From the NCBI RefSeq assembly GCF_023101765.2, contig NC_064234.1:4030001-4094000 (forward strand): 64,000 bases of DNA, written 5' to 3'. Below the pieces are notes generated by a model, which was given only the letters and a program-made list of their open reading frames with translations, was not told the origin of the DNA and did no database searches. The translations under genes were made by a program, and so were the position numbers. Of the stretch, positions 11,881 to 23,733 are shown one piece after another; position 1 is the stretch's first letter, and every line of letters begins with the position of its first letter. This DNA comes from Spodoptera frugiperda (lineage: Eukaryota > Arthropoda > Insecta > Lepidoptera > Noctuidae).

Positions 11881-12478
11881 AATAAATATTAGCAACTGAT
11901 ACTTGAGGCATAGAATTTCCTTTGTACCTCATAAAAATACGGCTTACCATTTTTAGCCATGATACATTCTTGACAATCCAAGATGCAAACCAGATAGAAA
12001 TGCCAAAACAAAATTTCAGAGACTCTATCAATTGATAAAATACAGTAACAATAAAATAATAATTACTCAACAGCCTCCACGTCCAGACTTTCACATTAGA
12101 CCATGTAAATGACCACACCATCGCTAATACAATGATTTCTTTTTTGCATAACGGAACAGGATCTCTGAACAACTAAACTTGTAATGTGGTCACGATATCA
12201 AAAACTGCTTGCAAAAAAATGATACGGATTTGCCCGCGGCGACTCTCGCATTTAATTACAGTTTCTATTGACAAGATTGTCATAAATTGTGGTCACTTTT
12301 CTGTTTAAAAATAGTTTTGTGGTAATTAGAAATTATTTGTTCCCCGTTTATTATGTGTGGCTTAGGTGTCTAGATACTGGTTAATTACTAGTCTTGTTGA
12401 TGCTGATAATTATCATCATAACATCATACTTTTATTTGAATGAGATGAACAGATGTGAGGTTGCTGCATATTCTTCAC
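11881..12478. other. intergenic, nothing assignable
   Basis: Holds a minus-strand open frame (11870-12172) with a mildly hydrophobic product. I see no start context, splice signal or family motif to support it as a gene. Confidence 0.5.
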
Positions 12479-12662
12479 TATAGTATAAAACAAAGTCGCT
12501 ATTTTTGTATGTTTGTCTTTATACTTAAATCTTTAAAAATACGCAACGGATTTTGATGCATTTTTTTGTAATAAGTAGAGTGATTCAAGAGGAAGGTTTA
12601 TATGTATAATACAGGCTTAATATATCACCAATGCACCCATGCGAAGCTGGGGCGGGTCGCTA
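12479..12662 (-). repeat. family I retroposon tail
   Basis: Contains 'acgcaacggattttgatgca' and ends 'cgaagctggggcgggtcgct' then AGT. I recall this as the boundary of a very common lepidopteran retroposon, normally read from the complementary strand beginning ACTAGCGACCCGCCCC. Confidence 0.6.
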
Positions 12663-13734
12663 GTATTTTAATAAAAGACACGTTGACAGGTTTCAAGGAA
12701 CAAATATATCAACTTGTATTATTGTAAATTTCTGCGTAAGATATTTTAGTGTAGTTAATAAATGCGTTTGTGACCAGTACATAAATAAGGCGGTTTATTT
12801 CGGTATGTATGTATAATTTTGTAGAAACAGTGGTTTCTATTACACACCTATTTAATACAATTATCTCTCAGTCGTAATTGTTGTTGACTAATGGCTATTA
12901 TTAATCTAGAACAATGTTAGGCGGCATATTTGCATAACAACTGCAGCCCTAAAACAATTATGTGCAATGGACTTGTCTCACATAAATTATATAAGTAAAT
13001 AAAATTACAAACATTATTACTACAATACAATACTACAAAATTTAATGACAAATTCTCCCAAAAATCGGTTTTAAACTCACTTTTCCCGAGTGATATCTTT
13101 GATAGTTTGTCATTGAATTTACCATCAATTTAATATTATTTACTTATTACTTAGGCATTTCGAGAACTTAGAAAAGGAGTACGGATATTAAGATCTTTCT
13201 TTATTACCGTAGTTACTGTATACTAAGTAACACTAGGCTAACTAAGAAACTAGTAGACAGGTAACTTACGTTCAAATACATAGATGAATTCACAAATCAA
13301 TATTCCTCTTTTATTAACAAATACACTAAATTGATGTTTACAACAGCACTTCAACTTCAAGAAAACAAACAGTCAAAGCTATTCAAAACACATATCAATC
13401 AAACATCTATAGGTACTTACATATTTCACATTCATAACTATACTATTAGGTTACCTTCATCCAATCACAGTTGAGATCTGTAAATTGTAAGGGCCGCCAC
13501 CAATCCACGGCACGACATTGGCTGTCTAACAGTGATATAACTCCTTGTAACAATTAAATCATGTTTTATAATAAAACAGTTGACTTCTAAATATGCACCA
13601 ACATCCGGTTGGCCTCCAGCCGGCCTTGTGGCCACACTTTCTATAACAACTTAGCGGACAGCTACCAGAAGCAGTGACAACTAATTTCAATGTTTTCGTT
13701 CCCTTTGATATATGTAAGCGCTGCCTACTAGCCA
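12663..13734. other. intergenic, nothing assignable
   Basis: AT-rich. A slightly GC-richer patch lies at 13490-13660 but has no open frame with splice sites and no repeat match. Confidence 0.5.
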
Positions 13735-13888
13735 AAGCTGCGGAAGACTACGTATTACCGTGGCCCTGACTGGAAGCAGAAGTAAATATGGGGTGGTTTT
13801 TAGTGAGTCAGTTTTTAGAAACTGACACTTATTCTTACCTCACCCAAGGCAGGAGAAGAGATTGGATAATTTACCTCACACAAAAAAG
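13735..13888 (+). repeat. family A SINE-like repeat, copy 4 (diverged)
   Basis: Weakly conserved head, then 'atggggtggtttttagtgag', tcacccaaggcaggag and an A run. It carries a small internal duplication around tcagtttttagaaactga. Confidence 0.7.
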
Positions 13889-14000
13889 TTAGCTAATAGA
13901 GAAAAACATGTTTTTCCAACAATTAAGTAAATCTTACGGATGGTCCACGAAGATAAATCGAACAGTAAAGTATGCCCACTACGTCACAGATACACTCAAG

Positions 14001-14127
14001 AACCCCCGGAACTTGGCTCGAAGACCTGAAGTAGAAATGGGGTGGATTTTAGTCAGTAAAAATCTGACACTCCCTCTCACCTTACCCAAGGAAAAGTTAT
14101 AGGATGATTTTCCCCTTCAAAAAAAGG
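14001..14127 (+). repeat. family A SINE-like repeat, copy 5 (5' truncated)
   Basis: Starts within the ggctcgaag region and ends ccccttcaaaaaaagg. The open frame 13908-14102 that reaches into it is repeat-derived and not a gene. Confidence 0.75.
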
Positions 14128-14948
14128 AACTACTTGTTCAATAGTTAAGTATAATAATTGTAATGTACGGCAAACGTTGATTTTAGTACCTATGAAATGT
14201 TAACAATACCAACACATTTTACTGTAACTTGTAGTAAATAATTACCTGTAAATTAAACCCAACAATATTCACTTAGACATAATTATACGTATAATATTAG
14301 ACAGGGAAATGAGGAACTAAGTAAGAGTATAAGAAACTAAACATACGTACATTTCCAAGAAATATTTTCGACATTTACTCATGCTAAGTAAACAAAATAT
14401 ACTACTAGCTATTGTTTAGTTTTAGTATGAGTGAAATATGAAATGCGTAATAGGATTGATTTATTAACATGCTAATAACTTGCTAAATAGTCATAAAACT
14501 CTTCTAAGATATCTTTAACACTAAGAACTTGAAATATACAATCGTCTCCAAGACTTTTACTTTATGCCAATATAAAATTTTGGTACCGAAATGAAGTCAC
14601 GTTTTAAATTAATACAATAAATGATACCGTATGAAACGAAACGAATATAAAACGAACGTAACACTTTATTTGGACCAGTAAAACTTTTATTCTGTTGCCA
14701 GGTAGGTACTCTCTTTGCTCTACATTATGACTTTTTTGCCCATTCACACAAATGTGATCTCGTCTTTACATGTCTTACAACTTACAAATTGCTAGCACCC
14801 TGATCTATCCCAATACTTAATACTTAAGTAAGTATTTGATTAATGGTAAGGACAAAAGATGTATTTGTGATTATTTCTAACAGACAAATTTTGGATGGAT
14901 GGCAGTAATGAGGAGTAGGGAAAAATGGGTTCGTCAAGTGAAAAAAAT
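14128..14948. other. intergenic, nothing assignable
   Basis: AT-rich DNA with no exon-like or repeat signal. Confidence 0.5.
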
Positions 14949-15211
14949 AAAATAATACCTAACTCCCACGATGAGAACCTCAGGAAATCTGAGAAAGATA
15001 AACAAATAAAATATCTTGACTTGGCTCACGAGGTTGTCGACATGTGGAATATGGATTCGTGTGTGTGAATATGGCAAGTGAGTTGATATCTAAAAGCCTC
15101 GACATCCATCTTAGGAGGCTGACATTAGGCGAGCGGATCAAAAGCCTGATACAAGAGTCGGTTCTCCTGTAAACAACACACATTGTGAGGAGGTTTCTGC
15201 CTCTGAGATAA
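14949..15211 (+). pseudogene. decayed non-LTR retrotransposon ORF, C-terminal tail
   Basis: Read on the plus strand in two frames, this DNA gives the C-terminal tail of an insect non-LTR retrotransposon polyprotein. The first frame (about 14952-15060) reads ...KDKQIKYLDLAHEVVDMWNM and hits a stop. After a shift, the second (15074-15211) reads ASELISKSLDIHLRRLTLGE and continues IKSLIQESVLL, a TAA stop at 15170-15172, then THIVRRFLPLR and a final TAA at 15209-15211. The pattern 'KSL-x-HL-RL-L ... IQ-x-AVLL-x-T-x-IVRRFL' is one I recognise from the last part of many lepidopteran LINE proteins. The frameshift and internal stop mark it as dead. The reverse-strand open frame at 14980-15183 is its shadow. 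The clade is not determined. Confidence 0.75.
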
Positions 15212-15731
15212 TACCGTGTACAACAGTTGCTAAACTAAGTAAAATTAAAATTACTTACTAACCTTCAACAATGAAGCCACGGTGAGTTATAGCACCAAAA
15301 TAATAATGGTCATAATGGTCATTCTACCAAATAGTTACAACACTAGCGCCTACTCACTACTGAGACAGTTTGTGCCTATCATACAACATACAAGTGAAAT
15401 TGTTTCACCTGATTTACTTACGTAACATAACATTTAAAATTCTTGTATTCGTTACGATTTCTTTGATTATGTGTTACTTAATAACTTAAAACACCGTCGT
15501 AATGACAATGAATTAGACCACTTAAGACTATTATATTGACCTAAATTGTACAATATTGTAATACTTAAAAACAATTTTATTTTAATCAAGATCACAGCCG
15601 CTTTTATGTAATTATATCGATGTCAGGTAACCGTTATTGGAAATCGATAATGATTTTGCCATAGAACGCAAGAGTCACTACTCTTGCGTTCTTAAAACAC
15701 TTTTTAAGATGATTTAACAATCGAATCTGTA
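15212..15731. other. intergenic with one perfect short hairpin
   Basis: No gene seen. A perfect 12-bp inverted repeat (15663-15674 with 15681-15692, loop TCACTA) sits near the right edge. It is too short for a typical pre-microRNA. Confidence 0.55.
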
Positions 15732-15880
15732 TTACATCTCTAAAGAATTTGGTAGACAAAAGTGATAATGATTAGTGACTTCTACTATATTGTTGAGATA
15801 TAATAGGAATAAGATCGGTCCCAGCAGGCTTCCTTGTGGAACACCGCGTATGCAGTGCTTGTATTCGTAATGAATGAGTG
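15732..15880 (-). pseudogene. reverse transcriptase fragment of a non-LTR element
   Basis: On the minus strand from about 15866 down to a stop at 15734-15732 the frame reads YEYKHCIRGVPQGSLLGPIL and continues FLLYLNNIVEV. The block GVPQGSLLGPILF...YLNN (15845 downward) is the conserved reverse transcriptase motif of LINE-type elements, normally GVPQGSxLGPxLFxxYxND. The next expected catalytic motif (YADD-type) is missing because the frame ends soon after, so this is a short dead remnant. It points opposite to the nearby fragment at 14949-15211 and is probably from a different insertion. Confidence 0.8.
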
Positions 15881-15986
15881 ATTAAGGCAAAAAATTAAGA
15901 ATTTGAAATAAGAAAAAAATACTCTGAAGTGGTAGCACAAAACTTAGTTTTCCATAATAGTTATGCAAAACAACCATTACATAAAA

Positions 15987-16269
15987 CAGGGGTGCCCAAT
16001 CTTTTCCTGGTCAAGGATCACTTTTATAATTCTTATTAAGATAGGGACTACTATTACTATTACTTTTTATACGTAGTTGCATGCTCTGATTTTCTCATTA
16101 ACCTATAAAAATATGGGACTTTTGGATTTTTAAAATACAGTTGCTCCATCCTATGTGTCTCCCTTTAACCTTGGTATTTATTGGACAGAGGCGTGGTCTT
16201 GTGTATATATTTCTTATTTTTTTACTTTTGATGACCGCTGGTTCACGGACCACTCTTTGGGAACCACTG
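15987..16269. mobile_element. hAT-type MITE
   Basis: The left end is CAGGGGTGCCCAATCTTTT and the right end complement is CAGTGGTTCCCAAAGAG, matching the CAGNGGTNCCCAA terminal inverted repeat typical of hAT elements. The 8-bp flanks are acataaaa (15979-15986) and atataaag (16270-16277), 6 of 8 identical, as expected for an aged hAT target duplication. The interior of about 250 bp has no transposase; the minus-strand frame at 16098-16307 is spurious. Confidence 0.8.
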
Positions 16270-17325
16270 ATATAAAGAAGTAGAATAATCAGGAAAATAA
16301 TCTGCACCTACATTAATGTAGTCAAGCTTGGTTTATTTTACAATAAATCCTATGGTACGCACACAGGCCTAAATGATACTAACTAGTCCAGTACCGGCTC
16401 TAATATATCACGCAGCGCCTGCGATCAACAGGCTTGTTAAAACGAACCCGCTCGAGATTTTACACTTTATTCATGTCAATGAGCCACGAAACTATTTTGA
16501 AAGTTGGACATTTCCAAAAATGGTTAATATTACTCCAGATTTGTTGTCTTTTATGGAAGTACATAAATATGATGCAATAATTTCGTTAAAAATTAAATTA
16601 GTCTGTTCTCGCGCTGTATGAAATTAATCTTAATTTGCTGTGACATGGCTGTTGATTGATTAACACCTTCTCTAGACTACATACTTTATCGAATTACATT
16701 TTAACTTATATAATATTTGATAGGTGCATAAGCACAATATCTTTCTATATAAGTTCTATGAGGATAGAATATTTACACAGACATGTTTTAGTGTTTCGAT
16801 GTTGTCGTCTACTGTAAATCCCGGTTCACAGGATTTGCAGTGGTTTTGGGAAGTTGTAGCGAGCTTGACCCAAAAAATACATCTTTTAGTAAAAAATAGA
16901 CGTTATGCTTCATAACATAAACTTCAATATTAATAATGTTATGACTATGAAGTAAACTTTCACACTATTTGGTTCACCGTGCACAAGTGCTGATAATATT
17001 TTGTCAAGCCTCGTTGGCTTTGTTGATCAAAATCTGATGGAATTTTCTATAAGGGCCTGGCCCTTTAACCTTGCTGCTTTAGTACAAGGTCCAAAGTAAA
17101 AAGGCGTTTCTTCATACTTGTGTTTTTATCAGTAACGTTCCACTTTTTTAAACCGGTGTTTTTATTAATATGTATGTGATATAAGCTCGAAATTAAGTAG
17201 TATATCTTGATTTTAATACAGTTATTTCTTTTTAAGGTCTTTTTACTTGTGTCTTACCTTACTTTTTATGAAAAATCCCAACAGATTTATTTCACATAAA
17301 CAAATCAAATGCAGTATTTTTATTA
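16270..17325. other. intergenic, nothing assignable
   Basis: Two open frames (16373-16621 and 16724-16915, plus) show no domain, compositional shift or splice context. No repeat-family match. Confidence 0.5.
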
Positions 17326-17372
17326 ATTTTAACATTCTTAAGAATGTTAAAATGGAACTCTTTAAAGAGTTC
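17326..17372. repeat. two adjacent perfect palindromes
   Basis: 17326-17353 is a perfect 28-bp palindrome centred on cttaag. One base later 17355-17372 is a perfect 18-bp palindrome centred on TTTAAA. Neither has a spacer, so both could extrude as cruciforms or be ends of an unrecognised foldback element. Confidence 0.9.
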
Positions 17373-17889
17373 TAGTATCTATAACCTCACACGTCATATA
17401 CAATCTTTAAATAACAATTAAAATATTACTTAAAACCTCCCTAAAACACCACTCGACGTGGAAGGCAAATTCTACTTGAAAGCGATTCATCTCCTTCATA
17501 CAAATAACAACAACAGCCAATGAATATTCGAGACAAGATGTCGCCAGAAGACATCACATGTAGGTACACGACACACAAGCGTAGCGACATGATTCAATTT
17601 CCTTAACAATGTTCCTCATATCGTGTCGCGCATACGATCGTGTTCACACATGCGTGTGAGCATGTAAACATCACTTGGACAACAATATTGATAGCTATGT
17701 CCAACAAATTATCTGGTGAGGGTTCCGTACTAAATGTAGCAGGAGGAATTATTCCTTTAAACATTTTTGGTAAGGTATATTATTATAGAGTATTTACAAA
17801 AAATGTACTGCTGTATAGCATTTAAGAAATGACAGCTATTATTTTGGTGATAGCATTGCAAAATTCTACAACCCATACCCCTGATTACC
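17373..17889. other. intergenic, nothing assignable
   Basis: The open frame at 17640-17825 (plus) has no recognisable feature; no repeats identified. Confidence 0.5.
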
Positions 17890-18038
17890 CATTGCGGACT
17901 GTCTATCGACGTACCGGGGCTCCGGCTCGAGAAGCAGGAGTAGGAACGGATTGGTTTTAGTCAGTAAAAGTCTGACACTCCTTCTCGCCTCGCCCAAGAT
18001 GGGAGAAGTCATTGGGGGATTCTCCCGTCTCAATAAAA
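17890..18038 (+). repeat. family A SINE-like repeat, copy 6
   Basis: Near full length, from 'attgcggactgtctatcgac' to the caataaaatc end, well conserved through the cctcgcccaagatggg segment. Confidence 0.85.
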
Positions 18039-18919
18039 TCAGGAGCACCCAAATAAACTAACTAATAATTAGTAGCAGCGCAACAGTCGCCGCGCCACAG
18101 AATACCGCTTATGAATATGAGCCTCTAGAATTACTTGACACTAGTCGAGTTATCCTACATTGATTGTATTTAAAATTTTGTTAAAAATCGTGTGCTACTT
18201 CATATTTTTTTATTCTTTTTAGTAGCACGGAACCTTTCAAGCGATAATCAGATTCGAACTTCACTGGTGTTTGTTTTTGCCATCAGCGCCGATATTTATG
18301 CTAATATGCATGTGTGCAACTTCATACTCATTTAAATCCAGAAGCTCTTGCGTGTTTAAATGGATATAGAGAGCTAATAAATATAGGAATGCAAGCTATA
18401 AATTCTTACATAGGTATATGTATGTAGACTCACTGGATGTTGCCCCATAAAATAGCTTCTTCTTAATGAAAGTGAGGATGAAAATTGCAGTGCATTTTGT
18501 GTGAATATAGCATTTTATGCATAGTAAAGATATTTTTATTTAAGTAAAAATTAAATAGATTGTATTCGTCCAACCAAGCAGTATCTATCAAACACTTCAG
18601 AAACTAAACCTTACATTAGGTTAACTTTTTAAAAACCATATTTTATTTCACGCACATACACCTATGATTAGTAACTCCATGTCGACAGCAATTTGGCGAA
18701 TTCAGTCATTATTACAGACCAGAAGAAATTTATCACTACCGCTATGGTTATTTAAATCACATACTATTACCTTCCAGCCACACCGCATTGGGTAACAACT
18801 GTTGTATGTTACATTTTCTTTATTGGATAGCCTACTTTGCGATGCAGATATATGATTTCTATCCAATCTACGGAGTACGACGGTGTTGTATTTTTATTGA
18901 TATTGGGAGAAAAGCCGCA
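18039..18919. other. intergenic, nothing assignable
   Basis: AT-rich DNA between SINE copies; no signal. Confidence 0.5.
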
Positions 18920-19200
18920 TTTTTTTATGGTATAAGCCAGTAAACGAGCAGACGGATCACCTGATGGTAAACAATGACTGCCGCCCATGGAAACTGAAAA
19001 TAGCAGAGGTTAGGAATCCAAGGGTTGTTGGGGAAACGGGTATTGTGAAGATTGGGAAGGGGGATAATCGGACCTCCACTAACCTCACTCACGCAACGAA
19101 ACACAACGCAAGCGTTGTTTCACGTCGGTTTTCTGTGAGGCCGTGGTACCAATCCGGTCGATCCGGCCCATTCGTGCCGAGACATGGCTTTCCCACACTT
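18920..19200 (+). repeat. family B repeat, copy 3 (full length)
   Basis: Complete from the T run and 'ggtataagccagtaaacgag' to 'tttcccacactt'. It is one of the best copies for building a consensus. The open frame 18964-19248 over it is not a gene. Confidence 0.85.
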
Positions 19201-20163
19201 TATCATATCCCAACCGAGAAATCTAACTTGTGGCCACTTGACCAATGAGACAATGCATAGAAAATTTATTCATAATTTTGAAAAATATAGCTTTTCTTAT
19301 CGTCCTTGTCAATAATTAAAGTGCCTATTATGATTAGTATGTAGATTGAAAAGATTGAAAGATAACAAAATAAATAAATAATACCGTAAATCGTAAATCA
19401 AGCAGATAATGAAACAATAAAGTATATAGCGTTAACTATTATTTGAACAGGTCGCATACATAATTAAAATATTGATTGTCATTCTATGGCACGGTCGTAG
19501 TTAAGTTTATTTATTTAATGGCACTTAAATCCGGACTGATACTATATTTTCATATAAAAATTAAAGAACGATCTTGTAATTGTGATGTGTATTAAATCAT
19601 CAAATCTTATATTACTTTTTCAAAGTCAAAATCAAAGTCAAATCTTTTATTCCATTTAAACCAGAAATTCTTAGGTACTTAAAGAAAGAAATAAACAAGA
19701 GTCTGTCAGTCTGCCCATCAGTGAACCTAGCCGTTTTCGAGACAACGGACAAGTCAAGAACACAAAGAATAATTGACTCTTCCTTACCAATATTCTTTTT
19801 TTTTAAATAAACGTTGCTATTTCATAGGAAAAGAAAATTGAAGAAAGTTAAATCAACGACTCCACCCTTCAACCAATTAGTTATCATCAAACAGGCATGA
19901 TTCAACACATACACTGATAATTATAAAATTATCTTTCCTTGCAAATAAAAACTTTGTAGCGTTGAAGTATTTACGTCGATCATCACATAACGTATCTTCG
20001 TACCGACTCGATAGACCATTTAATAATCGATTACGTTTGCTTACGATATCGAGAGTCAGTAATCGAGTAGGTATATTATATGTATCGTCATGCTCGGAAC
20101 TTCAGGCCTAGTGATTATTGCTTTATTTCGATTTACGTTATCTGTAATTTACAACTGTACCTA
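19201..20163. other. intergenic with retroposon-tail trace
   Basis: 19615-19670 has short repeated 'caaagtcaaaatcaaagtca' units followed by TTTTATT, resembling the 3' end of a common moth retroposon. Nothing else is assigned. Confidence 0.45.
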
Positions 20164-20293
20164 CCCTTAGTACGAGTTTGTTTTATGTTGAACGAAAACG
20201 AAACGAGAGCGCGTTCGGTACCAACCAATCAAAGCGCCGAAGCGCCCTCTCGTTTAGTTTTCGTTTAACGTAAAGCAAACTCATAGTAGGCCC
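20164..20293. mobile_element. family K foldback MITE, copy 2 (two-arm form)
   Basis: CCCTTAGTACGAGTTTG at the left and its diverged complement ending catagtagg at the right, with cgaaacgagagcgcgttcgg folding back on the right arm. It lacks the extra right arm of copies 1 and 4. Confidence 0.8.
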
Positions 20294-21419
20294 TCTGATT
20301 TCTTCCATATGTAACTCAATGAAACAAATACGTGTCTTAGTATTTGTTTCGTTCACTTTTAGTACTGATTGCATGTTACAATGAATATACAAATTTTAGC
20401 TATACGAGTATCCAGATAAATTTTATACATGTCTGAAATTAAGATTTATTGACGAAGTGAACCAAGATTAATCAAAGGATCAGTGTCAATCAGGAGAACT
20501 GAAACGGTTTGATTGATATAGTCCTTATTATAATACCTGTTAGGCAGGTATTTATTTATACTTAATTTACACATTGGGTATATAAAACAATAAGTACAAT
20601 TACCTAATTGAAATTAATTGTCTATCATAGACTTGAAAGATTTTGATCACGACTATAGAATTAGGAATTCTTCTAGAAATGATTGTGAGTCTTAATTTTC
20701 AGATGGGTCCAACTTAAGAGTCTCCAAATCCCAAATAAATCGTGCAGTTGCATATGAATATGTAGTTGCATAAAAAGAGTTAGTGATAAGCAACCTTTTT
20801 ATTTGCATGCTCTATTTAATTGTTGACCACAACATCGCTCCTTTCTGACCAGACGAGCAAGTAGCCAAACGCCCTAACGATTTGATAATTAAAATAAAAT
20901 AAAGTCTTATTAGGTTATATAACAAGTCATTATACCATGACAAAAATAGCCAATCTACCTGTATCTAACCGGTAATTTAATACTACGAATACGTACATTG
21001 CACGACCGAATAATTGACACTTGAACTTTTGATTTGACCGCAAACTGTAACACTTGGTTTGCTATCTACTTCGTGAATGTGAGATATTATGTCGGTATTA
21101 CGTGCATTATGAACTATAATAAGCTATTTTCTTGTCATTCGTAGTTTAAATGAACCGATAACTGGTTCACAATATTTATTGTCTAAACTGTTTTTGTGTT
21201 AGGTTGGTTCAAAAGTTTTTTAACAAATATTTTAGGAAAGCAATAGACCTATAGAACTTAATCCTCAATGTCAATCTTACGAAAGACGAGATAGTCTAAT
21301 GTCAAACAAAAGAAATGCTTTTTATCAATAAACATTTAATGCCGACTACAAAACACAAGACAACAAATTACAAAACAGTTCGACCAAAATGATGAAGAAA
21401 GAATATAAAACACAATAGA
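20294..21419. other. intergenic, nothing assignable
   Basis: AT-rich. 'ttaggttggttcaaaag' near 21201 superficially resembles a mariner end but has no partner. Confidence 0.45.
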
Positions 21420-21850
21420 TACGCATTCAGACCGCCACCCGGGATTGCAAGCACCTTAAGCAACTAATTAGCTACGGAACCCGACCAATCCTTCACCTAT
21501 ATTCATAGAAATCAGATTTCAAAGGCGTGACTAACAGGGAGACACTGTTTCATTGCAAGTATTATAAAACGTTACCGCGCTTGCGCTCTATATCTCGAGT
21601 TTCGCCAAATTATAATTTCGCGCTGTCGCACATTTTCGTGTCGCGAAAGGCGTACCAAGGCCGATATAATAAGAGACGGAATCGACCAAAAAACTGTAGC
21701 AATCGTTACGTAAGCGACCGAGAAAGTTGGGTGTGAGGTTGGGAAGCGATCCACACACTGGCCGTCCCATTAGCCGGCCGAGTGGAATGGCCGCGCCGCT
21801 TGAAACAATACACCGGACAACCGGTCATTATAAATACATAATGTTCACAA
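21420..21850. promoter_or_regulatory. CpG-rich island, possible regulatory element
   Basis: Many CpG dinucleotides stand out from the surrounding AT-rich DNA, for example 'cgcgctgtcgcacattttcg', 'tgtcgcgaaaggcgtaccaa' and 'gccggccgagtggaatggcc'. It matches no repeat family in the window. Overlapping open frames occur on both strands but none looks like a protein family or ends in clear splice sites. It could be an enhancer, a promoter or an old unique insertion; that role is inference. Confidence 0.3.
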
Positions 21851-22664
21851 CTATGTGCGGAACTAATATTTTAATGAGCGTACGGTTACTGCTGCATTTG
21901 ATTCACGTTGAGAATATTTACAGAATGGGATTACGTCAGGCATTTCAATCAACAAACGCTTCGAAACATTACCGTATTTATGCGTTTCATAATTAGTTAC
22001 AGTCAGAGCTACAAAAATTATAAAACGAAATGTATTTACTGCGTCGCTTGCAGTCATAAAATGTAACTTTCATAACGGAATGATCGAAGCATTTAATTAA
22101 AGATTTTTTTTTACTTATCACTCGACTTCTCCTTATTGTATCTCTCTACAGGCTGTGATTCACTTTCTTGGTATTCTTTTCTTACCATATTATATAGAAA
22201 AAAACATAAATTTGTATGGATATCTTCTTACATTACTATCCAGCAATAGGATTAGTCAGTATAGTATCATGACATCAGTTGTTACATAAAGCGTGTCGAA
22301 TAAATGCATTACTTGAACTATCTGCATTACTTGGATTCAAAGGACACCGCTGAAAGTATTAAGGTAAACACACCCTTATCTTGTAAAGCAAGCAATCCAC
22401 ATTTGGTTACGAAGATTATGATTGCGCTTGTTAAGTATGCGTATCGCTAAAAGTAGCTACATATACTAAGTGGGTTCAGTAACCATGTTCACATCATCGT
22501 TACACGATAACTAAGATAAGATATGAAAGTTTTCTTGTTTTATTCACAAAATTATTATGTTAAATTAAATTGTACTTACATAAATTACTGCCTTGTTGAT
22601 CTGTTTAAAAGACACCGTATTAGCTACTTGTAAAACAAAATGTGTTATTCCATCTCAAGATCAC
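21851..22664. other. intergenic, nothing assignable
   Basis: AT-rich; no supported feature. Confidence 0.5.
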
Positions 22665-22809
22665 ACTAATGTTATAAATGTGAAAATTTGTTTGTTTGGA
22701 TGTTTGTCCGTCAATCACGCTGAAACTACAGAACGGATTTTGATAAAATTTGGTATACAGACAGGGGACTTGGGTGATAAGATACTTTTTACCGCAAGGG
22801 AACGCAGGC
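22665..22809 (-). repeat. family H retroposon tail, cut by a SINE
   Basis: Contains 'tttgtttgtttggatgtttg', 'cagaacggattttgataaaa' and 'tttggtatacagacagg', which I recall as a widespread lepidopteran retroposon end. The usual continuation is lost where family A copy 7 begins. Confidence 0.6.
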
Positions 22810-22924
22810 GCTCGAAAATCAGGAGTAGGAACAGGGTGGTTTTTAGTCAATAAGAGTCTAACACTCCCTCTTGCCTCGTCCAAGGCGGAAGAAGTCATTA
22901 AATGATTCTCACCCCTAAAAAAAG
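22810..22924 (+). repeat. family A SINE-like repeat, copy 7 (5' truncated)
   Basis: Begins at 'gctcgaaaatcaggagtagg', directly abutting family H sequence, and ends cacccctaaaaaaa. 5' truncation is typical of target-primed retroposition. Confidence 0.8.
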
Positions 22925-23530
22925 AGAAGAGAATGCAGGTGAAACCGCTGGCAGAAGCAATTTTTTTTTAAGGTAGAAGAAAAAAAATATACTTTCATGA
23001 ACATTATAATCCCGTGACCTTAAAACCAATGCTTATTTGGGGAAAATATAAAAACATAATAACATAAAATATGGCTGTACTGTACAGTCTGTCTGTCATA
23101 CTATTGCACCTAACTAAGCAACGAAATATAAAACTCAACAAAAAACTAATTTATAACATTCACGATAGTTGTTAAAATGATTTGTGAGATTAATAAAATA
23201 TTTCTTTCTGAGAACCAGATTAGTTTAGCAGTAACAGGTTAACAAAAAACCTCAGTTAACCTTAACCTTTCGTTAACATTCGTAACTGATACAGTCTGGC
23301 AGTGGCAGACACAATTTTTCATCACTCTTTTAATTGTTGTTCATTAACTAGTCAAGTTTAATCTAATTGTGAAACGTTATAAAATTATGCATTGTTAATC
23401 TTGTCTGGCTGATTTCATAATTATAACTATTATAGCTATGAGATGGATTAATGACTATAGGCTGGGTTAATTATTCTTAACATCTTGAAACTTCTGTGGG
23501 GCTAGCGATGTACGCTTATTAAACAACGAA
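22925..23530. other. intergenic, nothing assignable
   Basis: AT-rich; no gene or repeat match seen. Confidence 0.5.
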
Positions 23531-23733
23531 TTTTTTGTGGTATAGGCCGGTTAACCTGCATATGGATCACAATCACCGCCGCCCATGGACACTCTAATTT
23601 AAAGGTTGTTAGGGAATCAGGGATTGGGAAGACTGGGAACGGGGTGTAAGTGGGCCTACGGTAACCGCACTCACACAACGCAAGCGTTGTTTCACGTCGG
23701 TTTTGCTGTGAGTTTGTGCTGTCGAGCCGGCGG
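23531..23733 (+). repeat. family B repeat, copy 4 (internal deletion)
   Basis: Head and tail are present, but the 'cgttacaagtgcgttgccgg' segment is missing and the 3' end is cut at gtcgagccggcgg. Confidence 0.75.

Noticed and set aside
14980..15183. 67-codon minus-strand open frame as a gene
   Set aside because: The opposite strand encodes a recognisable decayed LINE C-terminus, so this frame is its shadow.
15663..15692. Perfect 12-bp hairpin as a microRNA precursor
   Set aside because: Stem far too short for a 22-base mature product; no extended pairing outside it.
21195..21235. Mariner-like terminal repeat 'ttaggttggttcaaaag'
   Set aside because: No inverted partner or transposase remnant within several kb.
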